A stretch of 64,000 nt of DNA from Nocardia inohanensis NBRC 100128 (GCF_001612945.1 NZ_BDBK01000016.1:496001-560000); one strand, 5' to 3'; shown: positions 1 to 8,224, counted from the stretch's first letter. Made by a program: numbers and translations. The notes: a model not told the origin generated them from the letters alone.

Positions 1-1
1 G

Positions 2-517
2 GGTGATCGCGCGGCGGGGGCCACCCTCATCGACGAGGCGATCGAACTCGATACCGCGCTGGGCGCGCTGCCCGATATCGCGGATCTGCTCATCCGGCGC
101 GGTGATATCCGCTCCGGCGGAGCGGAACCCGACCTCGAGGCCGCGCGAGCGGATTACCGGCGTGCCGCCGAGATATCACGCTCGCTCGGTTTGAAGGATC
201 TGTGCGCCAACGCATTACGCGGGCTGGGTGATCTCGCGGTAGCGGCCGACACCGGCACCGCGCGAGCGCATTACGCGGAGGCCCTCGAGCTGGCATCGGA
301 CGCGGCGATCGGTGCGGTCGAAGCGCGCAGCCGGGTGTTGCTCGGCCTCGGCCGTCTCGCCCTCTCGGAAGGCAATCCGGCAGCGGCGGTTTCGTGGTAC
401 CGGTCGGCCCTGGGAGTGGCCCGGAGCAGCGGATTGCAGCCCGTCGCGGCGCAGGCCGAAGAGGGTCTGAACCGGGCGGAAGAGGCTGATGGTGCCCAGG
501 CCCAACCTGATCGGTGA
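2..517 (+). CDS. C-terminal part of a TPR-repeat protein (5' end outside window)
   Basis: The frame is open from the first bases and stops with TGA at 515-517, so only about 171 C-terminal residues are present. The sequence is alpha-helical and alanine-rich with repeated small/large residue patterns typical of tetratricopeptide repeats (for example ARADYRRAAEISRSLG, then ARAHYAEALELAS, then AVSWYRSALGVARSSG, each spaced about 35-40 residues). Such TPR tails are common at the C-terminus of actinobacterial AfsR/SARP, LuxR-type and NB-ARC regulators. The catalytic or DNA-binding part is not visible, so the function is not assigned. It ends 55 bases before the FAD monooxygenase start, so it could regulate that gene (inference). 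Confidence 0.75.
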   Translation, partial: GDRAAGATLIDEAIELDTALGALPDIADLLIRRGDIRSGGAEPDLEAARADYRRAAEISRSLGLKDLCANALRGLGDLAVAADTGTARAHYAEALELASDAAIGAVEARSRVLLGLGRLALSEGNPAAAVSWYRSALGVARSSGLQPVAAQAEEGLNRAEEADGAQAQPDR

Positions 518-572
518 GCGGCGGTGAGCTGGCGGTGAGGGCTTGGTGAGCCCCTCCGCCGATGCTCTTCCC

Positions 573-1805
573 ATGACTTCGGCACAGCAGTTCACCAACA
601 AGACCGTCCTGATCTCCGGCGCGAGCGTGGCCGGTCCGGCCCTCGCCTATTGGCTGCACCGGTACGGCTTCTCCGTCACCGTCGTGGAGCAGGCCCCGGC
701 GCTGCGCGAAGGCGGCTACAAGGTCGATATTCGCGGCGTGGCAATGGAAGTCGTCGAGCGCATGGGTCTGCTGCCGCGGATCCGGGAAGCCTCCACCGCT
801 ATGCGCGGCGGCGCGTGGGTCGACGAATCGGGCAAGGCGCTCGCCACCCTCGGCCCGGACCTGATCGGCTTGCGTTCCCCCGGCGACGACGAGGTATTGC
901 GCGGTGATCTGGCGCGAATCCTGTTCGACGCCACCAAATCCGGGGTGGAGTACCGGTTCGGTGATTCGATCACCGAGGCCCGCCGGCACCCGGACGGCGT
1001 CGAGGTGCACTTCCAGCATGCCGCGCCGCGCATCTTCGACCTGGTGATCGGAGCCGACGGCATGCATTCCACCGTGCGCCGCACCGTCTTCGGACCGGAG
1101 GAGCAGTTCGCCCGGCACACCGGCATGGCGGCCTGCGTGATCACCGTCCCGAACGATCTGGGCCTGGATCACTGGGAGCTCGTGCACCCCACCCCGGGCA
1201 AGGTGGTGCAGCTGTACAGCACCGAAAGCTCCGCCGCCAAAGCCCAGTTCATCTTCCCGGTCCCGGCGGAGCTGCCCGATCGCCGTGACCGCGCCGCCCA
1301 GCAGCGCCTGGTCGCGGCGGCCTTCGCCGGCGGCGGCTGGGAGACCGCGAACCTGTTGCGCGCCATGCCGCAGTCTCCGGACTTCTACTTCGACACCGTC
1401 AGCCAGATCCACCTCGACCACTGGTCCTCGGGCCGGGTCGCCCTGGTCGGCGATGCCGCGTACTGCCCGTCACCGCTCTCCGGCCAGGGCACCAGCATGG
1501 CGCTGGTCGGTGCGTATCTGCTCGCCGGTGAACTGCTCGCCGCCGCGGGCGATCACACCGTCGCCTTCCCGAATTACCAGGCCCGCCTGCGCGAGTACGT
1601 CGAGCTGAACCTCAGCCTCGGCTGGTCCAATGCCACCCGGATGGTGGCCACCGGCAACCGCGCCATCCGCATGCAGACCACCATGCTGAAGCTGCTGCGG
1701 TATCTGCCGTGGCGGGGCCTGGCGCTGCGTCCGATCATCAAGCCGCTGGCGCAGGCCGCCAATGCGATCGAACTGCCGGAGTACGAAGTCCCCGCCCGAT
1801 CTTGA
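573..1805 (+). CDS. FAD-dependent monooxygenase (TetX/aromatic hydroxylase family)
   Basis: The protein has 410 residues from ATG 573. An upstream in-frame TTG at 543 exists, but the dinucleotide-binding fold begins right after the ATG. An N-terminal Rossmann motif (ISGASVAGPALAYWL) binds the FAD ADP moiety. The second FAD motif, GRVALVGDAAYCPSPLSGQG, lies about two thirds along; its GDAA contacts the ribityl chain. This is the architecture of class A flavoprotein hydroxylases that use NAD(P)H and O2 (PHBH, TetX, rifampicin monooxygenase). The substrate cannot be read from sequence; antibiotic or aromatic hydroxylation are both possible. No reductase partner is adjacent, as expected for a single-component enzyme. 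Confidence 0.88.
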   Translation: MTSAQQFTNKTVLISGASVAGPALAYWLHRYGFSVTVVEQAPALREGGYKVDIRGVAMEVVERMGLLPRIREASTAMRGGAWVDESGKALATLGPDLIGLRSPGDDEVLRGDLARILFDATKSGVEYRFGDSITEARRHPDGVEVHFQHAAPRIFDLVIGADGMHSTVRRTVFGPEEQFARHTGMAACVITVPNDLGLDHWELVHPTPGKVVQLYSTESSAAKAQFIFPVPAELPDRRDRAAQQRLVAAAFAGGGWETANLLRAMPQSPDFYFDTVSQIHLDHWSSGRVALVGDAAYCPSPLSGQGTSMALVGAYLLAGELLAAAGDHTVAFPNYQARLREYVELNLSLGWSNATRMVATGNRAIRMQTTMLKLLRYLPWRGLALRPIIKPLAQAANAIELPEYEVPARS

Positions 1806-1858
1806 CGAATTTCACACGGACCTTGTCCAAAGTCACTCCCGACCGGCGGGGTAGGGAA

Positions 1859-1873
1859 ACTACTCTATGTAGT
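1859..1873. promoter_or_regulatory. Perfect 5-bp inverted repeat upstream of small HicB-like gene
   Basis: ACTAC-TCTAT-GTAGT lies 60 bases before the start of the small gene at 1933, in an otherwise GC-rich leader. The shape recalls BlaI/CopY-type operators, but I cannot confirm the family and no BlaI gene is in view. Confidence 0.35.
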
Positions 1874-1932
1874 AATCAGTTCGGCGGCGAGCGATCGGCT
1901 CACCGCCGATTCCCGTCGAGAAGAGGCTGGCG

Positions 1933-2130
1933 ATGAACGACTTCGAACGCGAGGTCCGGCTGTCCGCCGTGCATGTGCACTGGTCCGATCTGGATGGCGC
2001 CTTCGTCGCGCGCTCCGAGCAATATCCCGGCGTCGTGCACCACGATCATTGGTCTTCGCTCGGAGCGGTGAACGGGCTCATCGACCGGATTCGCGAGGGC
2101 TTGTTCGCCGGACAGCCGCAGACCGCCTGA
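1933..2130 (+). CDS. Small HicB-like protein, 65 residues
   Basis: The ORF starts at ATG 1933 with a purine-rich AGAAGAGG site about 9 bases upstream. The sequence has the pattern of the HicB/UPF0150 partial RNase H-like fold: a beta strand with DGAFVARSEQYPGVVHH, where the DG-hairpin and the aromatic/proline-glycine turn are typical, followed by a helix (SLGAVNGLIDRIREG). HicB antitoxins normally sit next to a HicA toxin; none is adjacent. It is therefore either an orphan or one of the many stand-alone HicB-like proteins of unknown role. The upstream palindrome at 1859-1873 may control it. Confidence 0.6.
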   Translation: MNDFEREVRLSAVHVHWSDLDGAFVARSEQYPGVVHHDHWSSLGAVNGLIDRIREGLFAGQPQTA

Positions 2131-2136
2131 CCGGCC

Positions 2137-2595
2137 TTACTCCTCGTAGCGGATGTCGTACTTCGCCGCGATCGGGTTGATCTTGGCCGGATCCAGTGCG
2201 CCGCCGGTGAGCACGGTCGGCCCGGCCTCGAACAGATCCTCCAGATAGCACTCCCAGCCGCCCGGCGAGGAGATCTGCAAGACCCGGGGCGGCGGGGTGG
2301 AGGCGCAGCGCAGGGCGTGCGGAATGCCTTGGGGGAGTAGGACGAACATGCCCGCCGTGGCCTGCTCGATCCGATCGTCGAACTCGACCTCGAGGGTGCC
2401 GTCGAGCACGTAGACGCATTCGTCGGCCACCTGGTGGGTGTGGCGCGGGATGTCGCGGGCGAGGGTCACCTCGAGCACGGAGAAGCGGCCGTCGGTATCG
2501 GCGGTGGTGGCTTTGACGGCGAAAGCGGGCGGCAGCGGGATGCGGCCGGGGCGGACTTCGCCGGGGGAGAGGAACAGGAAGCGATCGTGGGTCAT
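2137..2595 (-). CDS. Cupin-domain protein
   Basis: The protein has 152 residues and is transcribed divergently from the TetR gene. It carries a single conserved beta-barrel with cupin motif 1 (RHTHQVADECVYVLDGTLEV, giving His-X-His and Glu metal ligands) and motif 2 (LLPQGIPHALR, the last His ligand). Metal-binding single cupins act as dioxygenases, isomerases or small-molecule sensors; the exact reaction is unknown. It starts at ATG 2595 with AAAGGA about 9 bases upstream. The 64-base spacer shared with the TetR gene contains a strong palindrome (2618-2640), so repression by the neighbour is likely (inference). Confidence 0.85.
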   Translation of the reverse strand: MTHDRFLFLSPGEVRPGRIPLPPAFAVKATTADTDGRFSVLEVTLARDIPRHTHQVADECVYVLDGTLEVEFDDRIEQATAGMFVLLPQGIPHALRCASTPPPRVLQISSPGGWECYLEDLFEAGPTVLTGGALDPAKINPIAAKYDIRYEE

Positions 2596-2617
2596 CGCTG
2601 ATATCCTTTCGAAAGAA

Positions 2618-2640
2618 ACGGAACCGGAATCCGACTCCGT
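2618..2640. promoter_or_regulatory. Candidate TetR operator between cupin and tetR
   Basis: The 23-bp near-palindrome has the form ACGGAnnCGGAnTCCGnnTCCGT. Every specified base is matched by its dyad partner, as expected for a TetR dimer pair. It lies in the only spacer between the divergent cupin and TetR genes. A second short palindrome, CTTTCGAAAG, is at 2606-2615. Confidence 0.6.
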
Positions 2641-2668
2641 TTAGAGTGTAGGACGAAAGGTGATCGCA

Positions 2669-3259
2669 GTGTCAAGCCCGGATCCGGCGCCCCGCAGGGC
2701 GCGCGCCGACGCCTCCCGTAACCGGGACCGCATTCTCGAGGCGGCGCGAATTCTCTTCGCGGAGAGGGGAAGTCAGGTGCAGTTGCCGGAGGTGGCCCGG
2801 GCCGCCGGGGTCGGCATCGGCACCGTGTACCGGCACTTTCCGGCACAGTCCGATCTCATCGAGGCCGCCGCCGAACAGCGGTTCGCCGAGATCGAGAGCT
2901 TCGCGCGCGGCGACTGCCTGCGGGCCGCGCCCGGCCAGGCGGTGCTCACCTATCTCGCCCATGTCGGTGAACTCCTGTCCGCCGATCGCGGACTCTCCGC
3001 CGCCATCGAAGCCGTCCGCGATTCGACCTCCAGCGCGCCGCGTGGCGCATCCCTGTCCCGGCTCACCGATGCCATCGCCGAGCTGATCGAATCCGACCGT
3101 GCCGCAGGGGCTCTCCGTCCCGATCTCACACCGGGTGATGTCTACATGCTGGTCGGCGCCATCTCGGCAACCGTCCGCACCGGCAGCGGGGACTGGCGGC
3201 GGCTGCTCGAGCTCGTCCGTACCGGTGTGAGCGGCCCGCAGCGGGGCGACGAATCGTAA
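2669..3259 (+). CDS. TetR-family transcriptional regulator
   Basis: The protein has 196 residues. The start GTG 2669 is preferred over GTG 2660 because the purine stretch GGACGAAAGG (2651-2660) is then 8 bases upstream. The N-terminal helix-turn-helix has the TetR signature: RDRILEAARILFAERG, then a recognition helix in GVGIGTVYRHFPAQSDLIEA. The C-terminal region is an unassigned ligand-binding domain. It is divergent from the cupin gene and separated from it by a 23-bp palindrome. It probably represses itself and the cupin. The ligand is unknown. Confidence 0.9.
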   Translation: MSSPDPAPRRARADASRNRDRILEAARILFAERGSQVQLPEVARAAGVGIGTVYRHFPAQSDLIEAAAEQRFAEIESFARGDCLRAAPGQAVLTYLAHVGELLSADRGLSAAIEAVRDSTSSAPRGASLSRLTDAIAELIESDRAAGALRPDLTPGDVYMLVGAISATVRTGSGDWRRLLELVRTGVSGPQRGDES

Positions 3260-3406
3260 AGGTGGACAGCCGGTTCGATGGCGATTGTAAGAATAGTGAC
3301 TTGAGTCACAATTCAAACTTCCGCTGGTAACCCCGTTTCATATCCAGGCAACAAATCGAACCGCACAATCCCTCACAGGTCATTGGACCGAGATGAGGAG
3401 TTGCAT

Positions 3407-4921
3407 ATGGAACCGGGTACGTCGACGGTAGTTTCAGGGGGATCCCAGCCTGCGGGGCACGAAGTCTCGCGACTCAAACCCAATGTCATCGGCTTGCTCG
3501 GTGTGGTTTTCATGGCCGTCGCCACGGCCGCCCCGATCACCGCCATGACCGGGAACGTGCCGTTCATGATGTCCTCGGGCAGCGGAATCGGCACGCCCGC
3601 GGCGTTTTTGATCGCCATGGTGGTACTGGCCATCTTCTCGGTCGGCTTCACCACCATGTCCAAGCACATCACCGCCACCGGCGCGTTCTACGGGTTCATC
3701 TCGTTCGGGCTCGGCCGCACCGCGGGCCTGGCGGCCGGACTGCTGGCGGCCTTCGCGTACATGGTGTTCGAGCCGTCGCTGATCGGCATCTTCTCCAGCT
3801 TCGCGCACAATACGATCTCCGATCAGCTCGGAATCGACGTGCCCTGGTGGCTTTTCGCCATTCTGATGCTGGTGATCAACGGACTGGGCACCTGGTTCGG
3901 CGTGGCCGTCGCCGAACGACTGCTGGTGGCGCTGCTGGCCACCGAGGTCACCGTGCTGTTCATCATGGCGGTGTCGGTGCTGTTCCACGGCGGCGGACCC
4001 GAGGGCATCTCGCTCGCGCCGATCAACCCGGTCAACGCCTTCCACGGCGCCTCCGCCGGGCTCGGGCTGTTCTTCGCCTTCTGGTCCTGGGTCGGCTTCG
4101 AATCGACCGCCATGTACGGCGAGGAATCCAAGGATCCCAAGCGAATCATCCCGCGCGCCACCATGATCGCGGTACTCGGCGTGGGTGTGTTCTACCTGTT
4201 CGTCTCGTGGATGGCCATCTCCGGCAGCGGGGAGGACAAGGCCCTCGAATACGCCGGCTCGGCCAATCCGATGGACGTGTTCTTCGCGCCCACCGAAACC
4301 TATGTCGGGCACTGGGCGGTCAGCACCATGCAGTGGCTGATGATCACCGGATCCCTCGCCTGCGGCATGGCCTTCCACAACTGCGCCGCCCGCTACCTGT
4401 ACGCGCTCGGACGGGAAGGCGTGGTGCCGGCGCTGCAACGCACCATCGGCCGGACGCACCCCAAGAACGGCTCCCCGCACATCGCGGGCCTGGTGCAGAC
4501 CGGTGTGGCGGCGGTGCTGGTGCTGGCCTTCGCGCTCGCGGGCAAGGACCCCTACGCCGGGCTGTACACGCTGCTGGCGGTGCTCGGCACCATGGCGATC
4601 CTGGTGGTGCAGGCCGTCACCTCGTTCGCGGTGATGAACTACTTCCGCCATAACCACCCCGAATCCCGGCACTGGTTCAAAACCTTCCTGGCGCCGCTGA
4701 TCGGCGGCGTCGCCATGCTGGGCGTGGTGCTGCTGCTGGTCGTGAACATGGATACCGCGGCCGGAACCGAAGCCGGATCGCTGGTCCTCAAGGCCACCCC
4801 GTGGCTGGTGGCCGCGGTTGCCTTGGCCGGATTGGGGTATGCGACATATCTGAAGAAGACTGACCCGTCTCGTTACGCCTTGCTCGGCCGCACGGTCCTG
4901 GAAGAAACCCACGAGCGCTGA
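3407..4921 (+). CDS. APC-superfamily permease
   Basis: The protein has 504 residues from ATG 3407, with GAGGAG 6-7 bases upstream; an in-frame TTG at 3383 lacks such a site. It has about 12 hydrophobic helices and the amino acid-polyamine-organocation pattern: N-terminal LKPNVIGLLGVVFMAVA with an unwound TM1, and a conserved segment FFAFWSWVGFESTAMYGEES in TM6. It is a plasma-membrane proton or sodium symporter, usually for amino acids. A cytosine-deaminase-like gene follows after 27 bases on the same strand, so the pair is likely an operon. This raises the possibility of a pyrimidine or other amine substrate, which is inference. Confidence 0.85.
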   Translation: MEPGTSTVVSGGSQPAGHEVSRLKPNVIGLLGVVFMAVATAAPITAMTGNVPFMMSSGSGIGTPAAFLIAMVVLAIFSVGFTTMSKHITATGAFYGFISFGLGRTAGLAAGLLAAFAYMVFEPSLIGIFSSFAHNTISDQLGIDVPWWLFAILMLVINGLGTWFGVAVAERLLVALLATEVTVLFIMAVSVLFHGGGPEGISLAPINPVNAFHGASAGLGLFFAFWSWVGFESTAMYGEESKDPKRIIPRATMIAVLGVGVFYLFVSWMAISGSGEDKALEYAGSANPMDVFFAPTETYVGHWAVSTMQWLMITGSLACGMAFHNCAARYLYALGREGVVPALQRTIGRTHPKNGSPHIAGLVQTGVAAVLVLAFALAGKDPYAGLYTLLAVLGTMAILVVQAVTSFAVMNYFRHNHPESRHWFKTFLAPLIGGVAMLGVVLLLVVNMDTAAGTEAGSLVLKATPWLVAAVALAGLGYATYLKKTDPSRYALLGRTVLEETHER

Positions 4922-4948
4922 GGCGAATATCCGAGAGGCGGTGCCAGC

Positions 4949-5407
4949 ATGATCACCATGATCACTGCGGAGGACATGCTGACCATCGCCTACGAGGAGG
5001 CCCAGCTGGGCCTCGCCGAAGGCGGCATCCCCATCGGCGCGGCCCTGTTCGACAGCGACGGCAACCTGCTCGGCCGCGGGCACAACCGCCGCGTGCAGGC
5101 CGGTGACCCCAGCCTGCACGCGGAGACCGACGCCTTCCGCAATGCCGGCCGCCGCCGCGACTATCGCGACACCATCATGGTGACCACCCTGTCCCCGTGC
5201 TGGTATTGCAGCGGGCTGGTGCGCCAGTTCGGGATCGGCACGGTCCTGGTGGGCGAGGCGCGCACCTTCCAAGGTGGCCACGAATGGCTTGCCGCGCACG
5301 GTGTTTCGATCACCGTGCTCGACAACCAAAAGTGCGTGGCGATGATGACGAAGTTCATCGCCGAACGCCCGGAGCTGTGGAACGAGGACATCGGGGTGCC
5401 GGAGTAG
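4949..5407 (+). CDS. Fungal-type cytosine deaminase-like protein
   Basis: The protein has 152 residues and belongs to the CDA/ADAT zinc-deaminase fold. The catalytic triad is clear: HAE at residues 57-59 (zinc ligand His57, proton shuttle Glu59) and PCWYC at 83-87 (zinc ligands Cys84 and Cys87). The C-terminal helix ends in ERPELWNEDIG, closely recalling the tail of yeast Fcy1 that closes over the active site. The predicted reaction is hydrolytic deamination of cytosine to uracil or of a similar N-heterocycle. Bacterial CodA is an unrelated amidohydrolase, so this type is notable. It follows the APC permease by 27 bases; GAGAGG near 4933 is the likely ribosome site. Confidence 0.82.
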   Translation: MITMITAEDMLTIAYEEAQLGLAEGGIPIGAALFDSDGNLLGRGHNRRVQAGDPSLHAETDAFRNAGRRRDYRDTIMVTTLSPCWYCSGLVRQFGIGTVLVGEARTFQGGHEWLAAHGVSITVLDNQKCVAMMTKFIAERPELWNEDIGVPE

Positions 5408-5419
5408 ACCAACTGGCGG

Positions 5420-5457
5420 GTTCCCGCGGCCGTCGATCAACCGGCGGTCGCGGGGAC
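5420..5457. terminator. Candidate bidirectional terminator hairpin
   Basis: GTTCCCGCG (5420-5428) pairs with CGCGGGGAC (5449-5457) with one wobble. The hairpin sits between the convergent deaminase and MFS genes and overlaps the last codons of the MFS gene. There is no T-run. Confidence 0.4.
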
Positions 5458-6612
5458 GAACTCACGACTCGGGTTCCGCCCGGTCCGGTAGCTGATCGTC
5501 AGCAGCGCCAGCGACAAGGCCGCCGCGCCCGCACCGATCCAGCCCAGAGCGCCGGATCCCCACTGCCGCAACCCGATTCCGCCGATCGCACCGCCCAATC
5601 CGATGCCCAGGTACTGCGCCGAGGCATTGAGCCCCAGGAGCAGCGGAGACCCCTGCGGCGCCAGCTCCATCAACCGATGTTGTTGCGCCACAGCCCAAAC
5701 CCAGCCCGGGAAGCCGAACGCGGCCGCCCACACCAGTGCGGTCCCGAACGACTGGCCCGCGAGCTGTACCAGCGCCAGGATCGCGATCACCGCGACCAGC
5801 GTCGCGGGAATGATGCGCCGCGAGCCCAGCCGGTCCACCAGCTGCCCGCCCGTCGTGCTCGCCACCAACGCAATCAAGCCGTACACCCACAGCAGCACCG
5901 CCAGCCGCCCGGAACTGCCGCCGGTCGCCGGTTCGAGCACCGAGGCCAGGTAGGTGTAGACGGTGAAAGTGCCGGCGAACAGGGCCACCGCGTGCAGCAG
6001 AGTGGTCGCCACCACCGGATCACGCAGTGGCAGTAGGCGTTCCCGCAAACCCGACGGCGCGGGCAGGCGCACTTCGGGGATCATCGCGGCGACGCCCGCG
6101 AGCGCCGTCAGTCCGAGCGCCACCACCAGCCACAGCGTGGCCCGCCAGCTCAGCGCCCCACCGATCCACGACCCGATCGGCACACCCAAAGCCGTTGCGG
6201 CGGTGAGCCCGCCGATCACCACCGCGATCGCCCGGCCTCGTCGTTCGGGCGCGGAGAGGGCGGCCGCGACCGCCGTGGCGTTCGGGGTGTACATGGAGGC
6301 GCCGGCCGCCGCGATCACCCGCGAGGCCAGCACCAGTGCGAAGGTTCCGGCCAGCGCGGTCACCGCATTGCCGAGCACGAACAACGTCAGCGCCGCGAGC
6401 AGCACCGTCCGGCGGGAGAAACGTGCGGTCACCGTCGCCAGCAGTGGTGAGAGCACTGCGTACGAGAACGCGAAGACGGTGACCAGCTGCCCGGCCGCCG
6501 CGGTCGAGACGTGCAGGTCGGTAGCTATCGGAGCGACCAGACCCGCGGTGACGAACGCGTCGATGCCGATGGCGAACGTCCCCAGCGCCAAAGTGAGGAG
6601 GCGTGTATTCAC
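5437..6612 (-). CDS. MFS drug efflux transporter (AraJ/Cmx type, 12 TM)
   Basis: The protein has 391 residues and starts at GTG 6612 with TAGGAG upstream. It has about 12 transmembrane helices. The TM2-TM3 loop signature is in LSPLLATVTARFSRRTVLLA, and helix 4 has the SRVIAAAGASMYTPNATAVAAAL pattern typical of DHA1 multidrug and chloramphenicol/arabinose exporters. It is divergent from the ArsR gene, which is preceded by a palindromic operator at 6677-6694. Repression by ArsR and relief by an organic or metal ligand is the likely arrangement. Confidence 0.88.
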   Translation of the reverse strand: MNTRLLTLALGTFAIGIDAFVTAGLVAPIATDLHVSTAAAGQLVTVFAFSYAVLSPLLATVTARFSRRTVLLAALTLFVLGNAVTALAGTFALVLASRVIAAAGASMYTPNATAVAAALSAPERRGRAIAVVIGGLTAATALGVPIGSWIGGALSWRATLWLVVALGLTALAGVAAMIPEVRLPAPSGLRERLLPLRDPVVATTLLHAVALFAGTFTVYTYLASVLEPATGGSSGRLAVLLWVYGLIALVASTTGGQLVDRLGSRRIIPATLVAVIAILALVQLAGQSFGTALVWAAAFGFPGWVWAVAQQHRLMELAPQGSPLLLGLNASAQYLGIGLGGAIGGIGLRQWGSGALGWIGAGAAALSLALLTISYRTGRNPSREFVPATAG

Positions 6613-6676
6613 GCGATGCTCCTAGGGAGAGTGCGGGATTCCGCAATGGTTGGACGTTCGTCATACTATGAAGATG

Positions 6677-6694
6677 GTTTGATAGATGTCAAAC
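6677..6694. promoter_or_regulatory. ArsR operator GTTTGA-N6-TCAAAC
   Basis: A perfect 6+6 inverted repeat lies in the spacer between the divergent MFS (start 6612) and arsR (start 6720) genes. It overlaps the expected -35 position of arsR. The same motif occurs twice at 58725-58775 in front of another ArsR/MFS pair. Confidence 0.7.
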
Positions 6695-6707
6695 AATCGA
6701 ACTGTTG

Positions 6708-6713
6708 TAGGCT
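6708..6713 (+). promoter_or_regulatory. Leaderless-type -10 box of arsR
   Basis: TAGGCT ends 6 nt before the ATG at 6720 and no Shine-Dalgarno is present, so transcription probably starts at the start codon. Confidence 0.5.
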
Positions 6714-6719
6714 CGGCTC

Positions 6720-7037
6720 ATGCGGAACCTGCCCCAGCCCGCCGTGGACGACATCGAATTCGTATCCGTCATGCACGCGCTCTCCGATCAAGCGCGCCTG
6801 CGCCTGCTCGCGGCGCTGGCGGATGACGGCGAACATTCGTGCAGTGCGGCGGCCGAAGGCATCGAGGTGCACAAATCGACCATGTCGCACCACTTTCGGG
6901 TGCTGCGCGAAGCGGGGTTGATCTCCACTCGGCAGGACGGCCGGCACCGGTTCGTCAGGCTGCGGCGCGCGGAGCTGGACCAGCGCTTCCCGGGGGTGCT
7001 GGACGCGGCGCTGGCCGCCGGGGAACATTCGCGCTGA
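6720..7037 (+). CDS. ArsR-family winged-helix repressor
   Basis: The protein has 105 residues. Its winged helix includes ALSDQARLRLLAAL (helix 1-2) and a recognition segment HKSTMSHHFRVLREAGLIS followed by a beta wing (RQDGRHRFVRLRR). A classical metal site is not obvious: there is one cysteine (in HSCSAA) rather than an ELCVC motif, so the inducer may not be a metal. The upstream GTTTGA-N6-TCAAAC palindrome is its likely operator for itself and the divergent MFS gene. The F420-type reductase gene follows after 20 bases and may be co-transcribed. Confidence 0.9.
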   Translation: MRNLPQPAVDDIEFVSVMHALSDQARLRLLAALADDGEHSCSAAAEGIEVHKSTMSHHFRVLREAGLISTRQDGRHRFVRLRRAELDQRFPGVLDAALAAGEHSR

Positions 7038-7057
7038 AACCGCTGTTCGACTCTCGC

Positions 7058-7735
7058 ATGACAACGCTCGGATTGATCGGTGCCGGAAACATCGGCGGCA
7101 CGCTGGCTCGTCTCGCGGTGGCCGCCGGGCTGGATGTGGTGGTCAGCAACTCGCGCGGTCCGGAAACCCTGGCAGAGCTGGTGAAAGAACTGGGCGACAA
7201 GGCGCGGGCGGGCACGCCGGAAGAGGCGGCTGCCGCCGGGGACCTCGTGGTGGTGACGGTGCCGATGAAGGCGTATCAGCAGGTGCCCGGGGATGCGCTG
7301 GTCGGCAAGGTCGTCATCGACACCAACAACTACTATCCGGAACGCGATGGCGCGTTCGCCGATCTCGATGCCGGGGTGGCGACCAGCAGTGAACTGCTGC
7401 AACGCCATCTGCCGCGCTCGCGAGTGGTCAAGGCGTTCAACAACATTCTGTTCAAACACCTCGGGGTGCTGAATCGCCCTGCGGGAGCTACGGATCGGAC
7501 CGCGCTGCCCATCGCCGGTGACGACACCGACGCGAAAACCGCTGTGGCGCAATTGCTCGATCAGCTCGGCTACGACATCGTCGATATCGGGCCGCTCGCC
7601 GAGAGCTGGCGCACCCAGCCCGGCACCCCCGTCTACGGCACGCCATACGCCGCCGAACAGCCCTTCTGGGACCATCCGGCGACGCCGGCCGACAGCGAAA
7701 CCATCCGCAAGGCAGTCGATTCCGCCGAGCGGTGA
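7058..7735 (+). CDS. NADPH-dependent F420 reductase-like oxidoreductase
   Basis: The protein has 225 residues from ATG 7058; the frame extends upstream inside arsR but without a better start. The N-terminus LGLIGAGNIGGTLARLA is a GxGxxG Rossmann motif of the F420-dependent NADP reductase (Fno)-like group, followed by VVVSNSRGPETL, where SR contacts the NADP phosphate. The middle segment VVIDTNNYYPERDG is characteristic of the NAD(P)-binding actinobacterial paralogues. It probably carries out hydride transfer between NADPH and F420 or another small substrate. The stop is 3 bases before the convergent SnoaL gene. It follows arsR by 20 bases and may share its control. Confidence 0.8.
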   Translation: MTTLGLIGAGNIGGTLARLAVAAGLDVVVSNSRGPETLAELVKELGDKARAGTPEEAAAAGDLVVVTVPMKAYQQVPGDALVGKVVIDTNNYYPERDGAFADLDAGVATSSELLQRHLPRSRVVKAFNNILFKHLGVLNRPAGATDRTALPIAGDDTDAKTAVAQLLDQLGYDIVDIGPLAESWRTQPGTPVYGTPYAAEQPFWDHPATPADSETIRKAVDSAER

Positions 7736-7738
7736 CGG

Positions 7739-8224
7739 TCAGCTCTGCTGCACCGCGCGCTCGGCCCAGCGGTTCGCGGTCAGGGTGAAGCCGGGGAGGG
7801 CATCGGTGCCCATCACGGCCTCGAAAATGCGCTCGTAACCGGTGCTCGCGATGCGCCAGACACCGTTCTCGCGGCGATAGGTGTCGTTGTAGTAGGCCGC
7901 CCCGCGGATCACCCGGTGGTAGTCGGGAATCATCACCGTGTCCTCCAGCAGCCAGCTGCCGGTCGCGGTATCGCCGTCCACCTCGATCTCGGGATGGTTG
8001 GCGACGTGCACGGTGATGATGTTGCCGCTCAAGGCGTTTCGCATGTACTCGGCGACCGCCTCGCGGCCCTCGAATCGGGCGGGCAGATCACCCGAGGGCG
8101 ATCCGTACTCCGCGACCACATCCGCGGTCAGCGTGTCCGCGAACTCCTCCCACCGCTTCAAATCGAGGGAGCGCAGGTAGCGGTGCTTGAGTGCGCGGAT
8201 CTGTTCTGATGCAACGACGTCCAT
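7739..8224 (-). CDS. SnoaL-like (NTF2-fold) protein
   Basis: The protein has 161 residues from ATG 8224; longer frames would run into the divergent Spo0M gene. It is a cone-shaped NTF2-like alpha+beta barrel of the SnoaL_4 type: an N-terminal helix (IRALKHRYLRSLDLKRWEEF), the ADVVAEY strand and a GRWRIA-like ending (RRENGVWRIASTGYERIFE). Members are small cyclases, dehydratases, isomerases or ligand-binding proteins. Several conserved polar residues (Tyr, Asp, His) line the cavity, but no specific reaction can be named. It converges on the F420-type reductase with a 3-base gap. Confidence 0.78.
   Translation of the reverse strand: MDVVASEQIRALKHRYLRSLDLKRWEEFADTLTADVVAEYGSPSGDLPARFEGREAVAEYMRNALSGNIITVHVANHPEIEVDGDTATGSWLLEDTVMIPDYHRVIRGAAYYNDTYRRENGVWRIASTGYERIFEAVMGTDALPGFTLTANRWAERAVQQS

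Noticed and set aside
1859..1873. BlaI-regulated beta-lactam response
   Set aside because: The palindrome only loosely resembles such operators, and there is no blaI, blaR or beta-lactamase gene nearby.
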